This document shows positions 50,085-60,200 of a stretch of 64,000 nucleotides of DNA, piece by piece. Under the pieces are notes generated by a model. The model was not told where the DNA came from. It made no database searches and worked only from the letters and a program-made list of their open reading frames with translations. Within the stretch, counting starts at the first letter, position 1. Every line of letters begins with the position of its first letter. Origin of the DNA: Natronosporangium hydrolyticum (lineage in GTDB: Bacteria > Actinomycetota > Actinomycetes > Mycobacteriales > Micromonosporaceae); assembly GCF_016925615.1 (NCBI RefSeq), contig NZ_CP070499.1:2232001-2296000 (forward strand). The letters run 5' to 3'. Both the position numbers and the translations under genes were made by a program.

Positions 50085-51068
50085 TTACCAGCGATGGTGG
50101 ACGTGTGGCCGGATGTGCCGGTCGTAGACGCTCCGGACCGCCTCGTGCTGGCCGGCGGTGAGCGGCGGGAGATCAGCGACGGCGGCGTTGCCGGCCACCT
50201 GGTCGGCATCGCGTGCCCCCGGGATCACCGTGCTCACGCCGGGCTGGTCCAGGATCCAGCGGAGGGCGAACTGGGCCATCGTCATCGACTCCGGCACCGC
50301 CCCGGCCAGGTCGCGCACCGCGGCCAGGCCGACCTCATAGGGGACACCGGCGAACGTCTCGCCGACATCGAAGGCCTCGCCCCGCCGGTTGAAGCTGCGG
50401 TGGTCGTCGGCGGCGAAGGAAGTGGTCAGGTCGTAGCGACCCGAAAGCAGCCCGGAGGCGAGCGGGACCCGGGCGAGGATGCCGACTCCGGCGGCCTGCG
50501 CGGCGGGGAGCACCTCGTCGAGCGGCCGGTGCCGGAAGCAGTTCAGGATGATCTGAACCGTCGCCACGCCCTTGCGGTCGATCGCCGCGAGCGCCTCGGC
50601 GCAGGTCTCCACCGAGACCCCGTACGCCCGGACGATGCCCTCGTCGACGAGCGTGTCGAGGGCGTCGAAGACCCGGTCGTCGGCGTAGACCGCCGGGGGC
50701 GGGCAGTGTAGTTGGACCAGATCGATGGTGTCGACGCCGAGGTTGCGGCGGGAACGGTCCAGCCAGGAACGGAAATTGTCCAGCCGGTAATGCTCCGGCC
50801 GCTGCTCCACCCGACGGCCCAGCTTGGTCGCCACGAAAAGGTCACCACCGGCGGGCTGCGCCAGCGCCTCGCCGACGAACTGTTCGCTGCGGCCGTCGCC
50901 GTAGACATCGGCGGTGTCGATGAGGGTGATGCCGGTTTCGACTGCGGCGGCCAGCACCTGCCGGGCGTCGTCGGCCGCCACCGGACCCCAGTCCGCCCCC
51001 AGCTGCCAAGCCCCGAGCCCGACCGCACTGACCTGGCGCCCGGTGCGCCCCAACCGTCGCATCTGCAT
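50085..51068 (-). CDS. Aldo/keto reductase
   Basis: A 327-residue NADPH-dependent aldo/keto reductase with an (alpha/beta)8 barrel: start MRRLGRTGRQVSAVGLGAWQLG, catalytic Asp/Tyr in DTADVYGDGRSE, Lys in VATKLGRR, His in LVQLHCPPP, and the cofactor loop VSTVIPGARDADQV. It is close to the YccK/auxin-induced-protein subgroup that reduces assorted carbonyls. The physiological substrate is unknown. An alternative start two codons later is equally good. Confidence 0.92.
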   Translation of the reverse strand: MQMRRLGRTGRQVSAVGLGAWQLGADWGPVAADDARQVLAAAVETGITLIDTADVYGDGRSEQFVGEALAQPAGGDLFVATKLGRRVEQRPEHYRLDNFRSWLDRSRRNLGVDTIDLVQLHCPPPAVYADDRVFDALDTLVDEGIVRAYGVSVETCAEALAAIDRKGVATVQIILNCFRHRPLDEVLPAAQAAGVGILARVPLASGLLSGRYDLTTSFAADDHRSFNRRGEAFDVGETFAGVPYEVGLAAVRDLAGAVPESMTMAQFALRWILDQPGVSTVIPGARDADQVAGNAAVADLPPLTAGQHEAVRSVYDRHIRPHVHHRW

Positions 51069-51129
51069 CCGGCCACCCTAACCGGCGGTGGGGGCGGTCG
51101 CCGGGCTGGCGACCGCCCCTGGGCGAGAC

Positions 51130-51161
51130 CGTGGGGCCCAGTGATCGTGGGGCCCAGTGAC
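51130..51161. repeat. 16-bp x2 tandem repeat after the cellulase gene
   Basis: CGTGGGGCCCAGTGAT (51130-51145) is repeated with one change at 51146-51161, 15 bp beyond the cellulase stop. Confidence 0.93.
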
Positions 51162-51175
51162 CGCAGGGTCGTCGG

Positions 51176-53272
51176 TCAGCCGGCGGTGCCGGTGACCGTA
51201 CTACCCGAGCGGACCACCTCGTAGCTCACGGTGTCGCCGCTCCAGAAGTGGAAGGTCAGCGTCACCGGGGCGCCGTCGTTGACGCTGTCGAAGAAGGTCG
51301 AGGTCAGCTCGATCACCCCGGCGTCGTAGTCCGGCTCGAATGCCTGGCTGAACTCCTTGAACGAGGTCCAGTCGTGGGGGCCGGCGTTGCTGCCGTCGGC
51401 GTAGACCGCCTCCATCGTCGCCAGCTGGTCACCGCGGAACTCGGTGGGCACGGCGAACGAGTTGGTGGCTCCGTTGGCGTCCTGCAGGATCGGCGTGTCG
51501 TAGCTGATCACACTGATCCGCCACGGCGCGCCCTGCGAGAACTCGGCGTGCAGGTCGGCGTTGACGCCGTACTGCTGGGAGCCGACCAGATCGGTCAGTG
51601 TGGACGCGGTGATCGTGAGCTGGTCCCCGGCGACCGTGTAGTGCTGGCCCTCGGTGAGCAGGGTGCTGCCGTGGCGCAGCCCTTCGAAGGTGGTGCCGTG
51701 CCGGTTGAGGGTGAGGGTCTGGTCGGTGATCTGCCCGGCGACCTCGACATACACCTGGTCGGCCGAGGCGGTGCCGGAACGGCCGGACCAGCTCGCCGAC
51801 AGCATGTCGTAGAACTCCTGATCCCGCCAGTGCATCGCGTTGCGGTTGTAGTGCTGGCCGTTGTCCCAGATCTGGGTGGTCAGCTGGGTCTGCTGCGCGT
51901 AGTGGTTGACGAACTCGAAGAACTTCAGCTTCTCGCCCTGCTGGATGGTGCCGACGTGCTGGTCGAAACCGAGCAGCCCGTATTCTCCGATCACCACCGG
52001 GATGCCGCGGGTGACGAAGGCGTTGTGGACCCGGTCGAAGGTGTCGACGATGTCCTGCCGTACCTCGTCGTCGAACCGGGTGTAGCCGGCGACGTTGACG
52101 CTGAACGGCCAGAAGCCGTAGAAGTGCACGGTGGCGATCAGGTTCGGGTCGTCCAGTTCGGCGATGGTGTGGTTCAACGCGTCCAGGTACGGCTGTTCGG
52201 ATCCGGTGTGCATGGTCGGCAGCACCAGCATCCGGTCGGCGTTGTTGCCGCCCGAGTCGCGGACGATCTCGTGGAAGGAGACGTTCAGCTCGTGCAGCAG
52301 CTCCGTGTGCAGCGCGTCGTCGGAGCCGGTGAACAGCGGTTCGTTGACGCTCTCGAACATCAGCCGGGGGGAGGCATCCTGGAAGGTGTCCGCCACCTGG
52401 GTCCAGATCGCGTTGTAGCGGTCGAGCACGTTGGTCCGGTCGTTCGGCATGTCGACGATCCACTGCCACGAGTCGTGGTGAATGTTGATCATGACGTAGA
52501 AGTCCTCATCCAGCGCCCAGTCGACGACCTCTTCGACTCGGTCCAGATAGGCCTGATCGATGGTGTAGCTGGGGGCTGGGCCCTGCTGGGCGCTCCAGGT
52601 GACCGGAATCCGGATGCTGTTGAAGCCCTCTGCCCGGATGTTCTGGATCAGCTCCTGGGTGATCCAGGGGTTGCCCCAGGCGGTCTCGTCGTCGCCGACC
52701 GCGTCCAGCGAGTTGCCCAGGTTCCACCCGGGCTCCATGGCAGCCACCACGGACATCGGGTCCTCGCCGTCCGGCGGGGGCGTGGTGGGCGGCGTCGTCG
52801 GCGGCGCGGTGGTCGGCGGTGGGCTGGTGGGCGGCGGCTCACTCACGTCGCCGGTACAGGTGGTTCCGTTGAGGACGAACTGGTCCGGGGCCTGGTTGCT
52901 GCCCGACCAGGAGCCGTTGAACCCGAACGAAACCGTCCCGTTCGTGGCGATGCTGCCGTTGTAGCCGACGTTGCTGGCGGTCACATCGGCGCCGGACTGG
53001 GCGACCGTGGCGCCCCAGGCCTGGGTGACCTGTTGCCCGCTGGGGAAGGTCCACTCCAGGTCCCAGCCGTCGACCGGGTCGCCGAGGTTGGTGATCGCGA
53101 CGTTGCCGGTGAAGCCGCCGGGCCACTCGTGCTCGGCGGAGTAGTCGACGCTGCAGCCGGTGGCGGCGTGGGCGGTGCTGGCCGCGGCGACACCGAGCCC
53201 GGTCAACAACGAGGTGATGGCGACAGTGCTGAGGGCGAGCCGCCAGCGGGCGGCCCGTAACGTGCCGTGCAT
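51176..53272 (-). CDS. Secreted endoglucanase, CBM2-GH5-CBM_X2-CBM46
   Basis: A 698-residue exported cellulase. Signal peptide residues 1-36 (cut after STAHA), CBM2 cellulose-binding domain (37 to ~140, Cys40 and a late Cys forming the usual disulfide), a Pro/Thr linker, a GH5 catalytic domain (about 175-525; acid/base Glu311 in FESVNEPL, nucleophile Glu430 in VVIGEYGLLG), an Ig-like CBM_X2 domain (about 525-620), and a C-terminal CBM46-like domain. The tail order matches Bacillus halodurans Cel5B, a GH5_4 endoglucanase/xyloglucanase, with an added actinobacterial CBM2. The ATG at 53272 follows AGGAGTGTC. No CebR box is seen upstream, unlike the phosphorylase gene. It supplies cello-oligomers for that enzyme. 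Confidence 0.95.
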   Translation of the reverse strand: MHGTLRAARWRLALSTVAITSLLTGLGVAAASTAHAATGCSVDYSAEHEWPGGFTGNVAITNLGDPVDGWDLEWTFPSGQQVTQAWGATVAQSGADVTASNVGYNGSIATNGTVSFGFNGSWSGSNQAPDQFVLNGTTCTGDVSEPPPTSPPPTTAPPTTPPTTPPPDGEDPMSVVAAMEPGWNLGNSLDAVGDDETAWGNPWITQELIQNIRAEGFNSIRIPVTWSAQQGPAPSYTIDQAYLDRVEEVVDWALDEDFYVMINIHHDSWQWIVDMPNDRTNVLDRYNAIWTQVADTFQDASPRLMFESVNEPLFTGSDDALHTELLHELNVSFHEIVRDSGGNNADRMLVLPTMHTGSEQPYLDALNHTIAELDDPNLIATVHFYGFWPFSVNVAGYTRFDDEVRQDIVDTFDRVHNAFVTRGIPVVIGEYGLLGFDQHVGTIQQGEKLKFFEFVNHYAQQTQLTTQIWDNGQHYNRNAMHWRDQEFYDMLSASWSGRSGTASADQVYVEVAGQITDQTLTLNRHGTTFEGLRHGSTLLTEGQHYTVAGDQLTITASTLTDLVGSQQYGVNADLHAEFSQGAPWRISVISYDTPILQDANGATNSFAVPTEFRGDQLATMEAVYADGSNAGPHDWTSFKEFSQAFEPDYDAGVIELTSTFFDSVNDGAPVTLTFHFWSGDTVSYEVVRSGSTVTGTAG

Positions 53273-53358
53273 GACACTCCTAAAGGCGCGGTGCCGCGAG
53301 GGTGGCGGGGCCCTACGCCGCTCACCGCACGGCACATCGGCGTGCCCGGACTGCCAGG

Positions 53359-53388
53359 AGAATAAGTCGGGTCGATAAACTTTGTCAA
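53359..53388 (-). promoter_or_regulatory. Promoter of the cellulase gene
   Basis: On the reverse strand TTGACA (53383-53388) and TATTCT (53359-53364) are spaced 18 bp apart, a good housekeeping-type promoter with ~80 nt of leader before the cellulase start. It overlaps the stop codon of the upstream gene. Confidence 0.7.
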
Positions 53389-53915
53389 CCGGAGTCGGGG
53401 CGAGCGTGGCGGCCCCGCCGCGGCTCCGGCCGGCGGGACGTCCGGCGGTAGCCGATCAGCAGCCCGATCGCCAACAACGGCTGCAGGATGTCCGACGGTA
53501 GTGACCAGACATTGCTCGGTGCGCGGTTGTCGTGCGCCACCAGCTGCATCAGATGCCCGATGGCGTCGCCGAAGTAAGAGATCGCCAGCGCCACCACCGC
53601 GGCGGTCAACCAGCTTCCGCGCAGCCGGCGAAGCGCGCAGCCAATGCCGAGCACCCCCAGCGCGATATCACCCCAGCCGACCTCCCACTGGAACATGGAA
53701 GGCTCGTACCCGATCTGATCGGCGATCTCGGTCGAGTTGGGTCCGATGTGGGCGATCCCGCCGATGATCGCCCAGGCGCCGCCGGCCACCAACACCCACA
53801 GCAGTGCTAGCTCCACGGCACGCGGCCCGGTACGCCGGTCGGGGTGCCGGTCGAGCAGCAGGTGCAGGACGAAGCCGACCACGATCAAAGCCCACTGGCC
53901 GACGAAGAAGACCAT
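53385..53915 (-). CDS. DUF6790-like membrane protein
   Basis: A 176-residue protein with four helices (about residues 3-20, 32-52, 78-96 and 103-120) and a basic C-terminal tail. FQWEVGWGDIALGVLGIGC and ISYFGDAIGHLMQLVAHDNRAPSN are conserved in DUF6790 membrane proteins, function unknown. It lies upstream of the cellulase, but the cellulase has its own promoter at this gene's 3' end. Confidence 0.75.
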   Translation of the reverse strand: MVFFVGQWALIVVGFVLHLLLDRHPDRRTGPRAVELALLWVLVAGGAWAIIGGIAHIGPNSTEIADQIGYEPSMFQWEVGWGDIALGVLGIGCALRRLRGSWLTAAVVALAISYFGDAIGHLMQLVAHDNRAPSNVWSLPSDILQPLLAIGLLIGYRRTSRRPEPRRGRHARPDSG

Positions 53916-54151
53916 CCCGTCCCCTCCTCCCTCCCGAGGTCGCCGCCGCCGATGGCCTCCAGGCGATCAAATCACCTTATTACAGACTTAACAATGAGAT
54001 GTCGTATTCAACGAAGGCCGTTGCCGAGGCCGGGTTGCTGCCAGCGGCACCGCTACCAGGGTCAGGGGGCACCGGCCGATACCATGCATGCGATGAATGG
54101 GTCGGCGGGCCGCCCGTCGGCGGGCACTGTCGACGGTGGGAAGGCGGGGCG

Positions 54152-55801
54152 ATGGTGGCGACCGGCGACACACCTGCACCGACCTTCGGGCTGGACGACT
54201 TCGGGCTCGACGAACGGATGCGGCTGTTCAGCTATCTGACCGCCGACAACCGGTTCGGCTACCTGTGGGTGCTACGCGCCTTCGATGCCGCCCGCTCCAA
54301 CTATCATGTCCTCCTGCACACCTCGGAGGTGGCCGCCGCGCTCGCGGCGTTGCGGGACCGCGCCCCGGACTGTCCCGACCCGGCCGAGCTGGAGCTGTCC
54401 CGGCTGCTCGACATGCTGGTGGAGTGGGGAGTGCTCGACCGGGGCCAGGACAGCACCCGAGCCACCACGCTGGCCGAGTATCGCAACCGGCACTCGGTCT
54501 ACCAGTTCACCGAGGCGGGCTACCGGGCGCACCGGGCGGTCGAGAACGTCCTCTCCGCCACGATGGACGACAGCACGCTCTCCCGGCTGGTCTTCGCCGA
54601 CCTGCTGGCCGACCTCGCCGCGCTGGCGACGGCGAACGCCGCGGGCGACAGCGAGGAGGTCTACCGCAAACTCAACCGGCTCGACCGGGCGCTCGCCGAC
54701 ATGGTGGAGCGGGCCGCGCGCTTCTACCACATGCTGGGGGATCTGAGCCGCACCAACGATCTGCGGCCGGAGACCTTCCTGGCGCACAAGGACGCCCTGC
54801 TGGCGCACCTGCGCGACTTCCACGACGAACTGCAGCGCTACACCCCACGACTGCGCACGGCCGTACACGAGGTGGAGGCGACCGGCCTGGATCGGCTGGT
54901 CGCCGCCGCCGCCGAGGCCGACGAGCGAATCTTCCGTACCCCGGCCGACCGGCTGGCCGACTGGCAGCGCCGGTGGGACGGGCTGCGCTCCTGGCTGGCG
55001 CCGCCGGGCGCCGACGAGATCAGCGAGGCCGATCGGCTCGCCGACGCCACCATGGCGGCGATCGGGGACGTGTTGGCGCTGCTGCGCCGGATCACCGAGG
55101 CGCGCCGCGGCGGGGTCAGTCGTGAGTCGCAGCTGCGGCACCTCGCCGCCTGGTTCTGCCTGGTCGAGACCGAACCGGCCGCGCACGCCCTGTTCGACGC
55201 GACCTTCGGCCTCGGCGCCCCGCGGCACGTCAGCGTGGCCTTTCCGGACCCGGAGGCGATCCCCACCCGGCACTCCTGGTGGGACGCGCCGGCGGTGGAG
55301 CTTTCCCGGACCCTGGTCACCGCCGGCCAGCTGCCGGGGCAGGGTAAGGGCCGGCCGGCCCGGCTCGACCGGGCCGACGCGCCGCGGGCCGTGCTCCGGC
55401 AACGCCAGCTCGCGGAGGAGCAGCGGCTGGGGCGGGCCGCCGCCGAGCTGGCCGAACTTTCACTCGGAGCGCAACCGCTGGACGATGCCCAGACCGGGGT
55501 GCTGCTGCGAATGCTCGACCTGGTGCTCGGCGCCCGGGCGCCCGGCGCCGGCCGGGCGCCGCTGGTAGCCGCGGCGCACGGGGTCCGGCTCACGCTCACA
55601 CCGACCCCGGGGCGGTTCACCACTGTGCCCACCAGCGCCGGAGCGCTGCACCTGGACGGCTACCAGGTGACCGTGAGCCGCGCCGACCACACCATCAGCC
55701 GGGGGTCGGGCAACACCGTCACTGCGAGGTCGGGCGCCACCGCCACTCAGGCGGCGGGTCAGCCGTCGCCGGCGGCGGAGAGCGTAAGGTCTGGCCGGTG
55801 A
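54152..55801 (+). CDS. jetA: Wadjet subunit JetA (TIGR02677/DUF2397)
   Basis: A 549-residue cytoplasmic protein of the TIGR02677/DUF2397 family, the kleisin-like JetA (EptA/MksF analogue) of Wadjet plasmid-defence complexes. RMRLFSYLTADNRFGYLWVLRAFDAARSNYHVLLHTSEVAAAL opens the winged-helix N-terminal domain, a long helical region (about 110-330) follows, and the C-terminal part includes HLAAWFCLVETEPAAHALFDATFGLG. I start at the ATG at 54152 (GGAAGGCGGGGC upstream); the frame is open further 5' but overlaps another gene. The stop overlaps jetB by 4 bp. First gene of a four-gene operon. Confidence 0.92.
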   Translation: MVATGDTPAPTFGLDDFGLDERMRLFSYLTADNRFGYLWVLRAFDAARSNYHVLLHTSEVAAALAALRDRAPDCPDPAELELSRLLDMLVEWGVLDRGQDSTRATTLAEYRNRHSVYQFTEAGYRAHRAVENVLSATMDDSTLSRLVFADLLADLAALATANAAGDSEEVYRKLNRLDRALADMVERAARFYHMLGDLSRTNDLRPETFLAHKDALLAHLRDFHDELQRYTPRLRTAVHEVEATGLDRLVAAAAEADERIFRTPADRLADWQRRWDGLRSWLAPPGADEISEADRLADATMAAIGDVLALLRRITEARRGGVSRESQLRHLAAWFCLVETEPAAHALFDATFGLGAPRHVSVAFPDPEAIPTRHSWWDAPAVELSRTLVTAGQLPGQGKGRPARLDRADAPRAVLRQRQLAEEQRLGRAAAELAELSLGAQPLDDAQTGVLLRMLDLVLGARAPGAGRAPLVAAAHGVRLTLTPTPGRFTTVPTSAGALHLDGYQVTVSRADHTISRGSGNTVTARSGATATQAAGQPSPAAESVRSGR

Positions 55802-57216
55802 GCGGTCACCGGTTCGCCGAGGAGATCTCGGATCTGGAGCTCGCCGACTATCAGCGGGCCGTCCGGCTGGTGCTGCGACATCCGTTGATCACCGCCGGCT
55901 GGCCCGATGAGAAGGCGCTGCCGCGAGTCCGCCGGTTCGCCGCCAGTCTCCGCCACGACCTGGCCGAGGCCTTCGGCTACCGGTTGGAGCTGCACGGCGC
56001 CACCGCCCGGCTGGTGCGCACCCGGGACAGCCTGGAGACCGACCATCCCGCCCGTTCCCGCAACGGCCGCCCGTTCGACCGGCAGCGGTACGCGTACCTG
56101 TCGTTGTGTCTGGCGGTGTTGGGCCGCGCCGGGATCCAGATCACCCTCAGTGAGCTGGCCGAGTCAGTGGCGGCCGACGCTGGCCGGATCACCGGACTGG
56201 GGCTGGACCCGGACCGGGGCGCCGACCGGCGGGCGTTCGTCGATGCGGTGGGCTGGTTGGAGGAGCGCGGGGCCCTGCGCACCGCCGACGGATCGAGCGT
56301 CGCCTGGGCCAGCGACCCCGGCACCGGGGAGGCGCTCTACGACGTGGCCCGGGACGTGGTGCTGGCGTTGTTCCGGCCGAGCCGGGTGCTGCAGCATGTC
56401 GAGTCGGTGACCGCCCTGCTGGATCGTTCCGGGGCCGCCGACAACCCCAACAGCAGCGGGAACGCGGCCCGGCGGGCGGCGGCGCAGGCGGCTCGTCGGG
56501 CGGTGGTGGAACAGCCCGTGGTCTACCTGGCCGAGGTCGCCGAGCCGGTCGCCAACCACCTGCGCGGTTCGGCGCTGCCGGCCGATCTGTACCGGTTGAC
56601 CGGGCTACGCGTCGAGCGGCGGGCCGAAGGGGTGTTGCTGGTGGACACCGTCAACTTCTCGGTTGAGCGGTTTCCGGGCACCGGTTCGGTGGCGCAGGCG
56701 GCGGTACTGTTGGCGGTGGAGATGGCCGACCGGGTAGTGGACCCGGACCGGCGGCGGGTCCGGCGGTTCCCGCCACCGGAGCCAGCCGAGCAGCGGTTGC
56801 GGCTGGCGCGAGAGATCGACGCCGGGCTGCCGACCGGCACCCTGGTGCCGTTGCCCGACGAGTCGCCGGACCTCGCGCCGGCGGCGACCGACGGCGGCCC
56901 CGGAGACGACGGCGGCCCCGATGCTTTCGGCCGCCCCCGAGATGATCAGGCCGGCCCCGGTCGGCTGCCGTTCGCCACCGACAGCTTCCTGCAGGAATCG
57001 ACCGATCAGATCCTACGCCGTTACGGGAAGGCTTTCGGCGCCGGTTGGCACGCCGACCCGCAGCGGCTGCGCACCGAGGCGGTGGCGCTGCTGGCGCGGT
57101 TCGGTGCCGTGGCCATTGTGCCCGGTGGAGTGTTGGTGCGGCCGCTGGTGGGTCGCTACCGTAACACCGTGGCGACGGTGAAGAAGCGCGCCACCACCCC
57201 CGAACTCTTCGCCTGA
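55798..57216 (+). CDS. jetB: Wadjet subunit JetB (TIGR02678/DUF2398)
   Basis: A 472-residue protein of the TIGR02678/DUF2398 family, the KITE-like JetB subunit. ELADYQRAVRLVLRHPLITAGWPDEKALPRVRRF and RRYAYLSLCLAVLGRAGIQITLSELAE-type segments form winged-helix domains, and RTEAVALLARFGAVAIVPGGVLVRPLVGRYRN is the conserved C terminus. Between residues ~355 and 390 there is an acidic, Gly/Pro/Asp-rich insertion that is probably a flexible loop. GTG start, coupled to jetA. It is thought to bridge the SMC head and the kleisin. Confidence 0.92.
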   Translation: MSGHRFAEEISDLELADYQRAVRLVLRHPLITAGWPDEKALPRVRRFAASLRHDLAEAFGYRLELHGATARLVRTRDSLETDHPARSRNGRPFDRQRYAYLSLCLAVLGRAGIQITLSELAESVAADAGRITGLGLDPDRGADRRAFVDAVGWLEERGALRTADGSSVAWASDPGTGEALYDVARDVVLALFRPSRVLQHVESVTALLDRSGAADNPNSSGNAARRAAAQAARRAVVEQPVVYLAEVAEPVANHLRGSALPADLYRLTGLRVERRAEGVLLVDTVNFSVERFPGTGSVAQAAVLLAVEMADRVVDPDRRRVRRFPPPEPAEQRLRLAREIDAGLPTGTLVPLPDESPDLAPAATDGGPGDDGGPDAFGRPRDDQAGPGRLPFATDSFLQESTDQILRRYGKAFGAGWHADPQRLRTEAVALLARFGAVAIVPGGVLVRPLVGRYRNTVATVKKRATTPELFA

Positions 57217-57252
57217 CGCCATCCGCCATCGACTCATGGGGACAGACTAATC

Positions 57253-60200
57253 GTGACCGATCCCGCCGATGTAGGCCGGTTCCGGCCCACCCGTGCCGGC
57301 ATCATCAACCTCTGGGACTACCGCGACGAGGAGTTCCTCTTCGTCGACGGCTGGCTGGTGCTCCGCGGCCCGAACGGGTCGGGCAAGACCAAAGCGCTGG
57401 AGGTGCTGTTCCCGTTCGTGTTGGACGGGCGGATCGAGCCGCGCCGGCTCAACCCGTTCGCCAGTGAAGAGCGGACCATGAAGTCCAACCTGCTCTACCG
57501 TGGCCAGGAGGTCTCCCACGCGTACGTATGGTTGGAGTTCGGTGACGGCAAGCGGTATGTGACCGTGGGGATAGGGCTGCGCGCCCACCGGCACGTGGAC
57601 CGGGTCAGCCGCTGGCACTTCGTCACCGACGGCCGGGTGGGGGTGGACTTCTCCCTGCTCGACGCCGACGACCGGCCGCTGAACCGTAAGCAGCTGCTGG
57701 CCGAGCTCGGCGATGAGGCGGTTCGGGACTCGCCGGAGGAGCATCGACACCAGATCGACGCCCGGCTCTTCGGCCTGGGCCCGGCCCGCTACGAGCAGCT
57801 GCTCGACCTGGTCCTGACGCTACGGCGGCCGCAACTGGCGAAAGATCTCAACCCCGCCGAGTTGTCCCGGACGCTGCAGCGCGGGCTGCGACCGGTCGAC
57901 GAACATCTCCTGGTGGAGGCGGCGCACTCGTTCGACGACATGGAGGCGGTAGCCCGCACCCTGGAGGGCCTGGTCGCCGCCGACACCGCGACCACCGGAT
58001 TCCTGTCGATCTACTCGACCTACCTGCGTACCCACGCCCGCGCGGCGGCCGACGCGACTACCGCCCGGCGGGCGGCGGTGTCCCGGCAACACGAGGCGGT
58101 GGCGCAGGCGCGGGCGGAATCGGCGTCGGCGGCCGACGACGAGCAGGCGGCGGCGCAGCGGCTCGCGGCGGCCGAGTCGGAGCCCGCGCGGCTGCGCGCC
58201 CACCTGTCGAGCCTGCAGAACTCGCCCGCCTACCAGTCCCAGCAGGACCTCGCCGACCTGCAACAACACGTGGCCGACCTGGCGGTGGCCGCGCAGCGGG
58301 CACAGGCCACGGTGGTCGGCGAGCGCGCCGCCGAACAGGCGCGGGGCCGGGAGCGGCAGCAGGCTGCGATCGCTGCCCGGGACGCCGCCGCCGCGGTGCA
58401 GCGTGGTTCCGACGCCCTCGCCGGCGAGGCGGAGCTGGCCGGCATCGACTGGCCCGCGGACGACGCGGTGCCGGACGGACTCGCCGCGAGGGTCACCGCC
58501 CGGGTCAGCGCCCGCCGGGTCGACATAGCAACGGTGCGGGAGGCCGCGCAGCGCTCGGCGCAGGCGGAGCGGGACCACGCCCGGGCGCGCGACGACCGGT
58601 CCGCCGCCGACGAGGCGGTGGCGACGGCTGAGGCGGAGGTCGGGCAGCGGCAGGCGACGCTCGCGAACGCCCGGGGAGCGGCGGTCGCCGAGGTGCAGCG
58701 GTGGCGGCACGGTCACGCCGATCTGCTGGCCGAGCTTTCGGTGCCGGACCTGCCCGAGGTGTTGGCCGAAGCGGCCGGTGCCGCGGGGGAGCCCGGCGAG
58801 GCGCCCAGCCTGCGCGAGATCTTCAGCGACGCCACCGCCGCCGCGGTCGCGGCCCGGCGGGACCGGTCGGCGGCGCTCTCGGCGCAGCGTGACACCCTCG
58901 ACCGGCAGCGAGTCGAGCTGGCGACGGAGCGGGAACGGATCGCCGCCGAGCACGACGACGCCCCACCAACCCCGCCCACCCGCCGGTCGGCGCGGGAGTC
59001 ACAGCCGGGCGCGCCGCTGTGGCGGCTGGTGCGGTTCGCCGACCAGGTGGCCGACCGCGACGCCGCCGGAGTGGAGGCTGCGCTGCACGCCGCCGGGCTG
59101 CTCGATGCCTGGGTGCACCCTGACCCTGACTCGGCCGCCAGGGCGGTCGCCGATGGGGAGCAGGACGGCCATCTGGCACCGTTGCCCGCAGCCCGCCGCC
59201 CGGCCGGCGACACCCTCGCCGACCTGCTGGTGCCGGAGGTGCAGCAGCAGGTGCCGGCGGAGCGGGTGGCGGCGGTGCTCGCCTCGATCGCCCTGGTCGA
59301 CCTGCCGATATCGGTGGCCGCGGCCGATGCCCCGGTGGCAGCGGTCGGCCGGGGCGGGCACTACCGGCACGGGGTCAGCGCCGGCCGGTTCGCCAAGCCG
59401 ACCGCCGAGTACATCGGCGCTACCGCCCGCGCCGCCCGCCGGGCCGCCCGGATCGCCGAGTGCGACCGGGGCCTCGCCGCGCTCGATGCGCAGATCACTG
59501 CTGTGGCGGCGGCGGCACAGGCGATCGACGAGTTGCTGGCGTCGGTAGGAGTGGCCGCCGCCGCGCTGCCGTCGCTACAACCGGTCCATGCAGCCCAGCG
59601 GGAGCTCGACCGGGCCGCCGCGACGCTCGCCGCCCGCCACGACGCGGCCGCGGCGGCGAGTACCCGGCTCGACCAGGCGTTGGCCGAGCGCTCCACCGCG
59701 GCGGCGGTACAGCAGCGGGTTACGGCCGAACGGTCGCTGCCAGCGGATCGGGTCGACGAGGTGGCGGCCGCGGTCAGTCGGTTCGAGCGTGGCGGGGTGC
59801 AGCTGGAGGGAGCCCATCGGCACGCCGCTGGGGCCCTCGACGCCGAGCAGGCGGCGCAGGAGCGGCACGACGAGGCGGCGCAGCGGGTCGCTGACGCCGA
59901 GTCGGCCGCGGCCGAGGCGGCCCAGCGCCACCAGGAGAAGGACGCCGGCTACCAAGCGTTGTGGGAGGCGGTCGGCGCCGAGGCGGAGCAGGTGCTCGCC
60001 GAAGCCGACCGGGTAGCAGCCGAGATCACCGTCGCCGAGGCGGAGCTGACCGGTGCGCGCGCCGCCCACAGTCAGGCCGGGCGGCGGCGGGCCGCGGCCG
60101 AGGCGAGAGTGGAGCTGGGCGACGAGGCGCTGGCCGGCGCGGTCGCCGAAGCGCAGCAGGAGGCGCTACGCCTGCGCCCGTACGCACAGCCGGACCTGCT

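Noticed and set aside
51248-53260. A 670-codon open frame on the + strand opposite the cellulase
   Set aside because: It is the antisense shadow of a gene with full domain structure; its composition (Val, Gly, Arg, Asp) is what high-GC third positions give on the opposite strand.
53804-54151. Longer JetA starting upstream of 54152
   Set aside because: The extension overlaps the DUF6790 gene, has no similarity to the family, and the ATG at 54152 has a good ribosome-binding site.
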